A stretch of 64,000 nt of DNA, taken from Paenibacillus tepidiphilus. Lineage in GTDB: Bacteria > Bacillota > Bacilli > Paenibacillales > Paenibacillaceae. The notes under the pieces were generated by a model, which saw only the letters and a list, made by a program, of their open reading frames with translations, did no database searches and was not told the DNA's origin. The stretch spans positions 248,001-312,000 of the forward strand of contig NZ_VWRQ01000002.1 in the NCBI RefSeq assembly GCF_008635795.1, given 5' to 3'. A program made the position numbers and the translations under genes. Position 1 is the first letter of the stretch; the number at the start of each line of letters is the position of its first letter. Below are positions 28,398 through 36,763 of this stretch, piece by piece.

Positions 28398-28907
28398 TTA
28401 CCATCTGCCATTCCATTGACGGCCGCTGCGTGATCTTCCCCGTCCGGCTATCATCCAGATTCCGGCGAGGATCAGCAAAATGCCCAGCAAATAAAGTGCG
28501 CCGGTACCCAGCATACTGAAGAACAGCAGCACCAGGCTCAGAATGCCACCAATAACCGCTGCCGCAACCAGACCGCCGCTGCGGGGCGTATAATAAGCAT
28601 ATTCATAAATTCCAACGGCAACGCCGAGCAGCAGCAGCGGCCACAAATGGGCCATGAAGCCCCAGCCCCACGTATTGCAGAAGCCGAACAGCAAACCGTA
28701 CGTGGCCAGCATACCACCGGGAACCAGCACGGCTGCCGGAGCACGGCGGGTGAAGAACAGCACATGCAGGAGCAGTCCCGGAATCAGCAGAACCAGCGGC
28801 CAGAGCGTCCGTCCGAGAAACCCGAACACTCCCCATTTCCCGAGAAAGATCACAAGGCCGGCAGCAACGATGAACACTCCGAGCTTTATGTCATTTTTGG
28901 AAGACAT
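28398..28907 (-). CDS. Membrane protein of unknown function
   Basis: A 169-residue protein made almost entirely of hydrophobic helices (about five to six, for example 9-25, 32-52, 60-78, 85-102, 110-150), ending in a short Arg/Gly/Trp-rich tail. The paired 'glycine-rich helix, WPL, helix' pattern recalls the LiaI/LiaF-type transmembrane region, but I cannot assign a family. It stands alone between typA and the TerC-like gene, both on the same strand but each with its own terminator or promoter. Confidence 0.75.
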   Translation of the reverse strand: MSSKNDIKLGVFIVAAGLVIFLGKWGVFGFLGRTLWPLVLLIPGLLLHVLFFTRRAPAAVLVPGGMLATYGLLFGFCNTWGWGFMAHLWPLLLLGVAVGIYEYAYYTPRSGGLVAAAVIGGILSLVLLFFSMLGTGALYLLGILLILAGIWMIAGRGRSRSGRQWNGRW

Positions 28908-29063
28908 CCTTCACCCATCCCTTCAACATTCGCATCATTATCCGAGGATTCACCACCCATCGGCAATGAATGCGGCGCCGGGCGGTACAATTCTTTCTTA
29001 TATTTTAGCGGAAAATGGTCTGAAACGCTATCGCCGCAGCTGTGAAATCCTGCCCTGTTATAT

Positions 29064-29107
29064 AAAAAAGAACCGTGCGGGAAGCCGGAATCCGGAGCCT
29101 CCGCACA
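29064..29107 (-). terminator. Terminator after the TerC-family gene
   Basis: On the minus strand GTGCGG...CCGCAC and CCGG/CCGG arms form an interrupted stem, followed by TTCTTTTTT. It begins 26 bp past the stop. Confidence 0.75.
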
Positions 29108-29132
29108 GCCTTAGTCCAAGTATAGCCACGTT

Positions 29133-29792
29133 TCATCCGGCCGATACAAACCGCCGTTTAAGCGCCCCCGAAAGAATGACCACGATCCCCAGCAGCAGCG
29201 GCAAGGCTGCATGCAGGGAGGGCAGGAGGAAGGAGACGATCGGACCGAACTTGGCATCCTGCAGCAGCATTTTGCCGGCGGTGAAGGCCAGGATATAAGC
29301 TCCGATATAGACAAGGACCGGAAAGCGGTGCAGCCAGCCGACGATGAGACCGCTGCCCCAGACAACAATTGGTATGCTCAGGGCAATCCCGATGACGATC
29401 AGCGCAAGATCCCCCTGAGCAAGACCGGCGATGGCCAGCACATTGTCGAGGCTCATAATGAAATCGGCCACCAGAATCGTCCGTACCGCCTTCCATACGC
29501 TGGAGCTCTCCTCCACACGCATTTCTTCCTCATCCTCCAGCAGCAGCTTGAACGCGATCCACAGCAGCAGGATTCCCCCGCCGGCTTCAATATAAGGAAC
29601 CTTCAGCAGCAGCACCGCGACAAAAGTCAGTATGCAGCGCAGCCCGACCGCTCCCGCCGCCCCCCACCAGACGGCCGTCCGCCGGCTTTCCGCCGGCAGA
29701 TTCTTGCTGGCCATCGCAATGACCATGGCATTATCTCCGCTCAGCACCAGATTGATCATCAGTATTTGACCCAGCAGCAACAAAGAATCCAT
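29133..29792 (-). CDS. TerC-family membrane protein (YjbE/YkoY-like)
   Basis: Integral membrane protein of 219 residues, seven predicted helices. The two TerC signature motifs are LVLSGDNAMVIA (about 16-27) and FIMSLDNVLAIAG (about 113-125), whose Asp/Asn residues are thought to bind a metal in the membrane. Bacillus relatives take part in Mn2+ export or metalation of secreted proteins. The ATG at 29792 has GGGGAGGG seven bases upstream. I looked for the yybP-ykoY Mn2+ riboswitch that often precedes such genes and do not see one in the short upstream gap. Confidence 0.9.
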   Translation of the reverse strand: MDSLLLLGQILMINLVLSGDNAMVIAMASKNLPAESRRTAVWWGAAGAVGLRCILTFVAVLLLKVPYIEAGGGILLLWIAFKLLLEDEEEMRVEESSSVWKAVRTILVADFIMSLDNVLAIAGLAQGDLALIVIGIALSIPIVVWGSGLIVGWLHRFPVLVYIGAYILAFTAGKMLLQDAKFGPIVSFLLPSLHAALPLLLGIVVILSGALKRRFVSAG

Positions 29793-29813
29793 TGGCTTAC
29801 CCTCCCCGAACTG

Positions 29814-29827
29814 CATGTAATTACATG
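29814..29827. promoter_or_regulatory. 14-bp palindrome upstream of the TerC-family gene
   Basis: CATGTAATTACATG is a perfect palindrome, 21 bp before the start codon, extended imperfectly by flanking ACATGTATGT. Size and symmetry suit a dimeric repressor site; the regulator is unknown. Confidence 0.35.
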
Positions 29828-29884
29828 TATGTCCGCAGCGGGCAAGCTATGCTTCCTGTCCGACTTTTTTATCTTGCAGGCTTG

Positions 29885-31162
29885 TTAGAACCATTCTTCC
29901 TGAATTCCCGTCTCCGCTGCAATCACATCGCGGGGGCGTTCATTTCCGTACGGCGTAATCAGCACGGTCTCCGTTCCTTCCAGCGCAGCGGCCAGCCGCT
30001 CGGCATATCCGGGCAAAGTCGCTTCAATCTTCTCGAGAATGCGCAGGTTCGGGTTAGTCGTCGGCGATTTTGGCACAAATAACGTGCAGCAGTCCTCATA
30101 GGGCAGAATGGACAGCTCATACGTGCCGATCCGTCTGGACAAGTCAATGATTTCGCTCTTGTCCATCATGACCAGCGGCCGCAGCAGCGGCAGCTCGGTC
30201 GCACGGCCGATAGCGTTCATGCTGGACAAGGTCTGGCTGGCCACCTGCCCCAGGCTATCGCCTGTCACCAGGGCCAGCGCACCTTCACGCTCTGCCAGTC
30301 CGGTGGCAATCCGCAGCATGGCGCGGCGCATCAGTGTAATCATCAGATTATCCTGGCCGATGCCGGTGAACGAGGTCTGCACCTCGGTGAACGGTACCAG
30401 GTGCAGCTTGATGACCCCCGAATACCGCGAGAGCACACGCGCCAAGTCAACAACCTTCTGCCGGGCCTGCTCGCTTGTATACGGGAAGCTGTAGAAGTGG
30501 ATGCACTCCACTTCCAGGCCACGGCGCATGGAGGACCAGCCGGCCACGGGGCTGTCAATCCCTCCGGACAGCAGGAGCATGGCCTTCCCGCTGGTACCGA
30601 GCGGGAAGCCGCCCACACCCGCGATGTTCTCGCAGAAGATCAGACTCTGCGTTTCGCGTACTTCCAGCTTCAGCTCCAGCTGCGGCACTCTCACGTCGAC
30701 TATAAGGCCCGGATACCCCTGGAGCAGCGGTGTCGATACGAGCTTGTTCAGCTCAAGCGAGCCGTGAGGGAACTCCTTCCAGACCCGGCGGGCGTCCACC
30801 TTGAAGGTCGTGCCCGGGGCCGGAGCCAGCAGCTCCAGGAAGGTGCGGCTGGCAGCGATAATATCCTCCAGCCGGGAGGGACAGGCCTTGACCGGACTGA
30901 TCGACACAATGCCGAATACATTGTGCAGCGCCTCGGCAAGCTCCTCCGCCGGCTCGCCGTTCAGGGCGACATACAAACGGCCGAACTCCTTGCTGAGTAC
31001 GGCACGCGGATAAGGCAGCAGCAATGCCTTCACATGGCGCAGCACAGTCTTCTCAAAGCGCGTGCGGTTCTTGCCTTTCAAGGTAAATTCTCCGAAACGG
31101 AGCAGCAGCATATCGGCATGAGCCAGACTTTTGGCTGCGTCTGTGGTTATCATTTCTGTCAT
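29885..31162 (-). CDS. thiI: tRNA 4-thiouridine synthetase ThiI
   Basis: Adenylates U8 of tRNA and, with sulfur from a cysteine desulfurase, makes 4-thiouridine. The NFLD/THUMP domain covers about 60-165; the PP-loop SGGIDSP is at 199-205; the conserved GDSLGQVASQT follows. At 425 residues it lacks the C-terminal rhodanese domain of the E. coli enzyme, as is normal in Bacilli, so the partner desulfurase probably delivers sulfur directly. It starts six bases after the desulfurase stop, forming a two-gene unit. Confidence 0.95.
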   Translation of the reverse strand: MTEMITTDAAKSLAHADMLLLRFGEFTLKGKNRTRFEKTVLRHVKALLLPYPRAVLSKEFGRLYVALNGEPAEELAEALHNVFGIVSISPVKACPSRLEDIIAASRTFLELLAPAPGTTFKVDARRVWKEFPHGSLELNKLVSTPLLQGYPGLIVDVRVPQLELKLEVRETQSLIFCENIAGVGGFPLGTSGKAMLLLSGGIDSPVAGWSSMRRGLEVECIHFYSFPYTSEQARQKVVDLARVLSRYSGVIKLHLVPFTEVQTSFTGIGQDNLMITLMRRAMLRIATGLAEREGALALVTGDSLGQVASQTLSSMNAIGRATELPLLRPLVMMDKSEIIDLSRRIGTYELSILPYEDCCTLFVPKSPTTNPNLRILEKIEATLPGYAERLAAALEGTETVLITPYGNERPRDVIAAETGIQEEWF

Positions 31163-31168
31163 AGTTCT

Positions 31169-32317
31169 CTATACGCCCCCTTCGGCAGTCTTCAGTGCGG
31201 ACTTGGCCGCCAGCAATGCTTCTTCCAGCTTGGCTACATCCTCCATCGTGTGGCTGTCGCCGAAGCTGATGCGGATGCCGCCCAGTGCAGCTTCTTTCCC
31301 CAGCCCCAGCGACATAAGGATACGGCTTGGCTCGGCAAGCCGGGAGGAACAGGCCGAGCGGGTACCTACCGCCATGCCCAATTCTTCCAGCTTGCGGGCC
31401 ATTACTTCTCCCTTCATGCCGGGATAAGCGAAATTCACGATGTGCGGAGCGCCGTCCTCGCTGCTGTTGACCGTGAACTCCGGTATGCCGCGCAGAAACG
31501 CCAGCAGCCGGTCGCGCAGCGGGATCACGCGGGCGGCAAATTCCTGGCGCTGCTCCCCGCTCATCCGCACGGCTTTGGCTGCAGCCACAATGCCCGGCAC
31601 ATTCTCCGTGCCGGCTCGCAATTCGCTCTCCTGGGCTCCGCCTGTCAGCAGCGGGGACAGGTGGAGCCCATCTTTAACCACCAGCAGACCTACCCCGCGC
31701 GGACCGCGGATTTTATGCGGTGACAGGCTGTACAGGTCGACTTGCCACTGCTCTAGCTGTGTTTCCAGCTTGCCATATCCCTGGACGCCGTCTATATGAA
31801 ATAGCGTACGACGGTTCGCCGTCTTAATCCGCCGGCCAATCTCAGCAACCGGCTGTACCGAGCCGATTTCGTTATTGACATGCATAATGCTGACCAATAC
31901 CGTATCTTTGCGGACGGCAGCCGCCACCTGCTCCGGATCAACCACTCCCTTCGCATCCGGGGGGACGAAGCTGACTTCCCAGCCCAGCCGCTGCAGCTGC
32001 AGACAGCTGTCGTACACCGACGGATGTTCAAGCTGTGTAGTGACAATATGGCGCCCTCTGCCCTGATACTGAAGAGCAGCACCTTTGATTGCCAGGTTGT
32101 TGCTTTCGGTCGCACCGGAGGTGAATCTGATTTCCGACGGGCGCACGTCAAGTGCGGAAGCGCAGACTTCTCTGGCCCGCTGTACAAGCTGCGCTGCCTC
32201 CATTCCTGCCCGGTGCAGTGAAGAAGGATTGGCATAGTGCAGCCGCATAATCTGCTCCACCGTCCGCACCACCTCCTCGTATGGCGGCGCGGCAGCGGCG
32301 TAATCCCAATAAAGCAT
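31169..32317 (-). CDS. Cysteine desulfurase, ThiI partner (NifZ-like)
   Basis: PLP enzyme that takes sulfur from cysteine for tRNA thiolation. The PLP lysine is in SLSPHKIRGPRGVG and the persulfide cysteine in TRSACSSRLAEPS. I start at the ATG at 32317 (MLYWDYAAAAPP) with AAAGGAG upstream; an open frame of 69 further codons upstream runs through a terminator hairpin and is rejected. Length is 382 residues. Pairing with thiI matches B. subtilis nifZ-thiI, so a dedicated role in 4-thiouridine synthesis is more likely than general Fe-S assembly. Confidence 0.92.
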   Translation of the reverse strand: MLYWDYAAAAPPYEEVVRTVEQIMRLHYANPSSLHRAGMEAAQLVQRAREVCASALDVRPSEIRFTSGATESNNLAIKGAALQYQGRGRHIVTTQLEHPSVYDSCLQLQRLGWEVSFVPPDAKGVVDPEQVAAAVRKDTVLVSIMHVNNEIGSVQPVAEIGRRIKTANRRTLFHIDGVQGYGKLETQLEQWQVDLYSLSPHKIRGPRGVGLLVVKDGLHLSPLLTGGAQESELRAGTENVPGIVAAAKAVRMSGEQRQEFAARVIPLRDRLLAFLRGIPEFTVNSSEDGAPHIVNFAYPGMKGEVMARKLEELGMAVGTRSACSSRLAEPSRILMSLGLGKEAALGGIRISFGDSHTMEDVAKLEEALLAAKSALKTAEGGV

Positions 32318-32366
32318 ATCGTTAAAATCTCCTTTAAAGTACTGTGACTGTGCTCTTATAAGCCTG

Positions 32367-32428
32367 AAAAAGGACCAAACGGCCCCGTCCACCTGTGTGG
32401 TCCAAGGTTTCCCCGTTTGATCCTTTTT
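32367..32428 (-). terminator. Terminator after the lytic transglycosylase gene
   Basis: AAAAAGGATCAAACGG and CCGTTTGGTCCTTTTT form long outer arms with a small inner hairpin (CCAC/GTGG). Outer A/T tracts make it usable on either strand. It lies directly after the stop at 32430. Confidence 0.75.
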
Positions 32429-32429
32429 A

Positions 32430-33143
32430 TTATAACGCGTATTGGGCGCGTGCGCGTTCAATTTTCGCAATATACGCCTGAGTCTCCTTCGGCAGCAATG
32501 ACAGCTTCTCAAGCAGCTCTTCATCGCTGCTCACACCCAGCTTGTTCACCCGTCCCGGACCGGCGTTATATGCGGCCAGCGCCATCTTCTCTTCCCCGTC
32601 ATATCGTTTCAGCTGATACGACAAATACCGGACGCCGCCATCGATATTCTGGGCCGGGTCGAACGGATCCGATACTCCCAGGCCGTCGGCCGTCCCGTCC
32701 ATCAGCTGCATCAGCCCCTTGGCTCCCGCTGAAGAGACCACATTCGGATTAAACGAAGACTCCGTGTCGATTACTGCCTTGATGAGATCGACAGGCACGC
32801 CGTATTTGGCCCCGGCAGCCGCAATGAGCGCTTCATAATCGGTCGGAAGCGTCTGCGTTATTTCCCCGGAAATTTCACCTACAGCTTGCCCGCTGCCGCT
32901 CAGCTGCTGCCAGAGCAGGCCCTCAAGATAGGAGCTGTCCAGCGAAGCCAGCCGTGTTGTCCCGTCCGGACCGCTTCCCGACTGCAGAGCAGCCTCCTGC
33001 AGGAGCGCCGCAAACTCTGCGGATGAAGAGCCGGAAACCTGGCCTGCAGCCGTTCCGTTCTTGGTGTCGGTCGCAGCGGAGGCCGAGGACCTGAGATTGA
33101 CCCATTTCAGTCCGGCCGAACCGGCAACAGAATTGATATTCAT
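32430..33143 (-). CDS. Lytic transglycosylase, SLT domain (CwlQ/YjbJ-like)
   Basis: Peptidoglycan-cleaving enzyme with a C-terminal Slt70-type domain (about 100-230). The catalytic Glu lies in IDTESSFNP, followed by SSAGAKGLMQLM and AAYNAGPGRV, the three hallmark motifs. The N-terminal ~95 residues are Ser/Gly/Ala-rich without a recognisable signal peptide, as in B. subtilis CwlQ (YjbJ). Start at the ATG at 33143 with GAGGG ten bases upstream; TTG at 33188 is a possible alternative. Export route is unclear. Confidence 0.88.
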   Translation of the reverse strand: MNINSVAGSAGLKWVNLRSSASAATDTKNGTAAGQVSGSSSAEFAALLQEAALQSGSGPDGTTRLASLDSSYLEGLLWQQLSGSGQAVGEISGEITQTLPTDYEALIAAAGAKYGVPVDLIKAVIDTESSFNPNVVSSAGAKGLMQLMDGTADGLGVSDPFDPAQNIDGGVRYLSYQLKRYDGEEKMALAAYNAGPGRVNKLGVSSDEELLEKLSLLPKETQAYIAKIERARAQYAL

Positions 33144-33264
33144 GCCGCTTGATCCCTCATTCCTTATGATAGTGCCATATATATTCAATCCGTCAGGTGC
33201 ATTAGAAACTAAAATTCGGCTTTATTTTACAATTAAATTGCTGCAATTGCTATAAGCAAGCATG

Positions 33265-33310
33265 AAAAAACAGACTTCAGACCCGCAAGATTAGGTCTAA
33301 AAGCCTGTTT
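33265..33310 (-). terminator. Terminator after the DUF4190-like gene
   Basis: On the minus strand AACAGGCTTTTAGACC and GGTCTGAAGTCTGTT form a stem with two mismatches, followed by TTTTTT. Confidence 0.82.
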
Positions 33311-33328
33311 CGGACATCGGTAAGCCGG

Positions 33329-33724
33329 TTACTGCGCGAACGGAATTAACACAAAATAACTGAGCGTCGATACAAGACCGAGCCCCATGGCCCAGGCCCC
33401 TGCCGTCTTCTGCCCCTTGGCGAAGGCAAAATACCCGATCAAGGCTGCAATGGGACCGAGTATGATCGACCAGATAAACAAGGACACCAGTCCGAAGCCC
33501 AGCCCGATATATCCAAGCGACTTGCTGTCACTTTGTACAGCAGACTCATCCGTATCCACGGATTGACCGCTGCTGCGGTTTACTGCGGCGGGAAGCGGAC
33601 TGATTTCGGCGGCGTACTCCTCCTGCTGTGACTTGTCACGGCGCGGATAGTCAACCCGGCGCGGACGCAGAACCACTTTTCGCCTTGGCTGGTTCAGCTT
33701 GTCTTCATCACTGTGCGAATCCAT
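33329..33724 (-). CDS. Small DUF4190-like membrane protein
   Basis: 131 residues. A charged, Arg/Asp/Ser-rich cytoplasmic half (1-65) is followed by two hydrophobic segments (about 72-97 and 105-128) with the GLGFGLVSLF...GPIAALIGYFAFAKG pattern typical of DUF4190-type proteins. Function unknown. GGGAGG precedes the ATG. It starts 11 bp after the DUF1540 gene and is likely cotranscribed with it. Confidence 0.75.
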   Translation of the reverse strand: MDSHSDEDKLNQPRRKVVLRPRRVDYPRRDKSQQEEYAAEISPLPAAVNRSSGQSVDTDESAVQSDSKSLGYIGLGFGLVSLFIWSIILGPIAALIGYFAFAKGQKTAGAWAMGLGLVSTLSYFVLIPFAQ

Positions 33725-33735
33725 AGGCGCCTCCC

Positions 33736-33957
33736 TTATTCCTGAGGTCTGAACGTCAAACAGCAGGTGGCCGAGGAATTGCGGGCAATATCATGATGAT
33801 TGTTGTTCGTCATTTCTTCGGCGTACTCTTCCTTGAAGGCACTGCCCGCATGCTTGTCGATTTCAATAATGATTTCGTCGGCCCGGCATACATTTTGTTC
33901 GCCCCAATAATGACAGTTGCTCACACTGCACTTGACGAATGGCTTATCCATTGACAT
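33736..33957 (-). CDS. DUF1540 domain protein
   Basis: About 73 residues, with the DUF1540 cysteine pattern VKCSVSNCHYWGEQNVC near the N-terminus and a further CC pair in SSATCCLTF near the end. This suggests a small metal- or Fe-S-binding fold; role unknown. Three in-frame ATGs (33963, 33957, 33951) are close together. 33957 has GGGGTG at good spacing and gives the family-like start MSMDKPFVKC. An open frame to 34068 upstream is not conserved. Confidence 0.78.
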   Translation of the reverse strand: MSMDKPFVKCSVSNCHYWGEQNVCRADEIIIEIDKHAGSAFKEEYAEEMTNNNHHDIARNSSATCCLTFRPQE

Positions 33958-34085
33958 TATCATCACCCCGGCCTTATTTTGTCCCTGGGCTTCACGGTCT
34001 ATACGGGTGACGAACCTGCCGGACCGGGCGGCAAATTTTAGTCCAGACTCTATAGCGCACAGCACCATTTATTCCGGGACAAGGC

Positions 34086-34124
34086 AAAAAGGACCGCATC
34101 ACCCTTCCGGATGACACGGCCCTT
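34086..34124 (-). terminator. Terminator after ypuI
   Basis: On the minus strand AAGGGCCGTGTCATCC and GGGTGATGCGGTCCTT form an imperfect stem around GGAA, followed by TTTTTGCC. Confidence 0.65.
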
Positions 34125-34156
34125 ATCCATCATTATGTTGTATTGGAAACGAATGC

Positions 34157-34654
34157 TTACACCTGGTTCTGCATACGTTTCTCGGTCAAATAGTCATTCT
34201 CATAATAGCTGAGATCATCGCGAAGCTCTTCGTACACCTTGGTGATCTCGAGAATAATGTCGCGCGCCGGACGCACCGGCTTCTTGCGGAAACGGATAGC
34301 GTCCTGGCCGGTATAGGCGTAGCGTCCGTCTTCGGAATAGCTTTCATTTTTCGGATAGAAAAAGTTATTCACACCGTAGTGATATACATTATAAAGCGCT
34401 TTCTGCGCGAAGTCTTCGTCGAAATTGGCACGGCGCAGGGCTACTCCCAGCTTCTCATAGGACATTTCCGAGAATACCAGCAGGTGGCGGAGATCGGACA
34501 GAAATCCCTGGTAGAAATGCACCGTCTCTTCATCGTTCCCCTCCGCAAGCTGCGGCAGCGCGTGATGGTTTAGAAAGGTTTCCATTTTATCGATTGCGGA
34601 TTTAAGCTTTTCTCTCGTCGTTTCACACAATTTCTGCACATTGGCTGCTGACAT
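34157..34654 (-). CDS. ypuI: YpuI-family (DUF3907) protein
   Basis: Soluble, mostly helical protein of 165 residues matching the YpuI/DUF3907 family by length and by the NHHALPQLAEG...TVHFYQGFLSDLRHLLVFSE and YHYGVNNFFYPKNE segments. No known activity. GGGGGAG lies upstream of the ATG. Monocistronic, ended by a hairpin at 34086-34124. Confidence 0.8.
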   Translation of the reverse strand: MSAANVQKLCETTREKLKSAIDKMETFLNHHALPQLAEGNDEETVHFYQGFLSDLRHLLVFSEMSYEKLGVALRRANFDEDFAQKALYNVYHYGVNNFFYPKNESYSEDGRYAYTGQDAIRFRKKPVRPARDIILEITKVYEELRDDLSYYENDYLTEKRMQNQV

Positions 34655-34870
34655 GGCGGTTGCTCCCCCTTATTAATCCTGGCTGTTGTAGTCGCTTGCG
34701 ACAAGCATTCCCTGCACATCCGCTTCAATGAACGTACAGGCTACCCTGGCGGTTTACTTTTTGATCTTAACATAAATCATAGGACGACGGTATCCTTTTC
34801 TGCGATGCATAAAACCGGCCTGCTTTCCCCAACCTACAACATATTACCTTGCCATAGAGGAGCGGAAAAT

Positions 34871-36763
34871 ATGTCACGAAAAAATTTGCGCATCGCAGCT
34901 TTACTGACTGCCGCATTTACAGTTCTGCTGGTGGTGTTCGCCCTGCGCAGCGATGATGCCGGAACGCCGAAACAGGCTGAAGCAGCGGATCAGTCTGCGG
35001 AAAAAAGCATTAAAAAAACGTCGCTGACCCGGGATGTCGACGCTACGGACCGGCTTAACCGCCACGACGCCGCCCGGCATTTGACCTTGATGCTCACCGA
35101 GATCCGTAGGGCTTCGCCCGCCGCTGTTTCAGCATATGCGAAGCGCCTGCAGCAGGGACACGGTCATATTGCCATGCTGATGTGGATTGATTTTCACTCC
35201 CGTAAATCAGAGACCTTTGGGTCGGCCCCCCCGAAGGGCACCAGCCAGGAGAAGAAGCAGCTTCAGGACTATCTGGCTGCGGCCAAAAAAGCGCTCAAAA
35301 GCCATCAGTCCTACGAGTCTCCCTCCTTCATGGTCGGCGGCGGCAAATACTACTTCATCGGCCAGCGCGATCCGAAAGGCAACATCGGCGTCATCGCCCT
35401 GATGAACCAGCAGATTCTCGACCGTGTGGCCGACCACCAGCTCAAGAACCTCAGGCTCATCCCTTACCCCAAGGAAGGGAAATACCGGGTGGAGTCGGTC
35501 CACGCCGATACACTCAAGGATATCACAGTGCGCACCGGACACGACAACGAGAACGCCAGCCATTTCTACGAGAATGAAATTGTCGTCCGGTTTCCGGACG
35601 GTGCCATTACTGCGGGACAACTCCGGACCATCCAGGCAGAAATTCAAGGCAAGGAGCCGCTTAAGCTGGGCTATGCCTATATATTCCGCTCGGAAACCAT
35701 GGACTACGGCAAGCTTAAGGCTTATTTTGTGAAAAAATGGAGCCCGCAGTATGTGGAGCCCCACTATATGTATTTAACCAATGATACCGTTTTCGAAAAT
35801 GGAAAAACCGATGTAATCACACCCAATGATCTCCTGTTCTCCACCTACCAGTGGAATCTGCCGGCGATTGAGACGGAAGCGGGATGGAATCTGACCAAAG
35901 GCAGCCAGGAGGTCTCTGTTGCAGTGGTCGATACCGGTGTTCAGGCGAGCCACCCGGACCTGCAGGGCCAACTGCTTACTGGCTACAACGCCATTGCCGG
36001 TGGCGGATCAACTCCCGATGACGATGTCGGGCACGGCACCCATGTCGCCGGCATTATCGGAGCGTTGACCAATAATTCCGAGGGCGTGGCCGGCATTAGC
36101 TGGTACAACAAAATCCTTCCCGTCAAGGCGCTGGACAACTCAGGCGCCGGGACAACCTATTCTGTAGCGGAAGGCATCATCTGGGCCGCGGATCAGGGAG
36201 CCAAGGTCATTAATCTAAGCCTGGGGAATTATGCCGAATCGCAATTTCTGCATGATGCCATCAAATATGCCTATGACCGCGATGTCGTCATCGTCGCCGC
36301 CTCCGGCAACGACAATACTGAGCGGCCGGGGTATCCTGCGGCTTATGATGAAGTGCTGGCCGTCGCAGCTACGGGCCAGAACGGGGAACGGGCTTCATTC
36401 TCGAATTATGGCGATTATATCGATGTAGCCGCTCCGGGCGAGAGCATAGCCAGCACCTATCCCGACAACCAGTATGCGGCCCTGTCCGGTACTTCCATGG
36501 CCAGTCCCCATGTCGCTGCACTTGCCGGGCTTGTACGTTCGCTGAATCCGGAGCTGACGAACAAGGAAGTGATGGAGCTGATGACGTCCAATGCCGTCGA
36601 TCTCGGTGATCCCGGCCATGACAAATATTTCGGCTGGGGCCAGGTCGATATCTACCGGACGCTGCAGGCTGCGGCCGGAGGAGGTGTTCCGCTCCAGCTC
36701 TTTCCGCAGCATGTCGGCAATCAGCTCAAGTCGCTGCGCAGTGAGCTGGAGAACAACCGCTAG
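34871..36763 (+). CDS. Membrane-anchored subtilisin-like serine protease with a sensor-like N-terminal extension
   Basis: S8 peptidase of 630 residues. A single N-terminal membrane helix (about 9-26) with no clear signal cleavage site is followed by an extracytoplasmic region of about 280 residues, then the catalytic domain with Asp354 (VAVVDTGVQ), His388 (VGHGTHVAG), Asn in AASGND and Ser542 (SGTSMASP). Residues about 80-190 look like a small ligand-sensor (Cache/PAS) fold (AMLMWIDFHSRKS...YYFIGQRDPKGNIGVIAL). Residues about 235-305 resemble an inhibitory pro-domain (NEIVVRFPDG...PHYMYLTND). The ATG at 34871 has GAGGAG eight bases upstream. The catalytic assignment is sure; the sensor reading is inference. 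Confidence 0.92.
   Translation: MSRKNLRIAALLTAAFTVLLVVFALRSDDAGTPKQAEAADQSAEKSIKKTSLTRDVDATDRLNRHDAARHLTLMLTEIRRASPAAVSAYAKRLQQGHGHIAMLMWIDFHSRKSETFGSAPPKGTSQEKKQLQDYLAAAKKALKSHQSYESPSFMVGGGKYYFIGQRDPKGNIGVIALMNQQILDRVADHQLKNLRLIPYPKEGKYRVESVHADTLKDITVRTGHDNENASHFYENEIVVRFPDGAITAGQLRTIQAEIQGKEPLKLGYAYIFRSETMDYGKLKAYFVKKWSPQYVEPHYMYLTNDTVFENGKTDVITPNDLLFSTYQWNLPAIETEAGWNLTKGSQEVSVAVVDTGVQASHPDLQGQLLTGYNAIAGGGSTPDDDVGHGTHVAGIIGALTNNSEGVAGISWYNKILPVKALDNSGAGTTYSVAEGIIWAADQGAKVINLSLGNYAESQFLHDAIKYAYDRDVVIVAASGNDNTERPGYPAAYDEVLAVAATGQNGERASFSNYGDYIDVAAPGESIASTYPDNQYAALSGTSMASPHVAALAGLVRSLNPELTNKEVMELMTSNAVDLGDPGHDKYFGWGQVDIYRTLQAAAGGGVPLQLFPQHVGNQLKSLRSELENNR

Noticed and set aside
29793..29884. 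yybP-ykoY riboswitch before the TerC-family gene
   Set aside because: The gap is under 100 bp and lacks the conserved internal-loop sequences.
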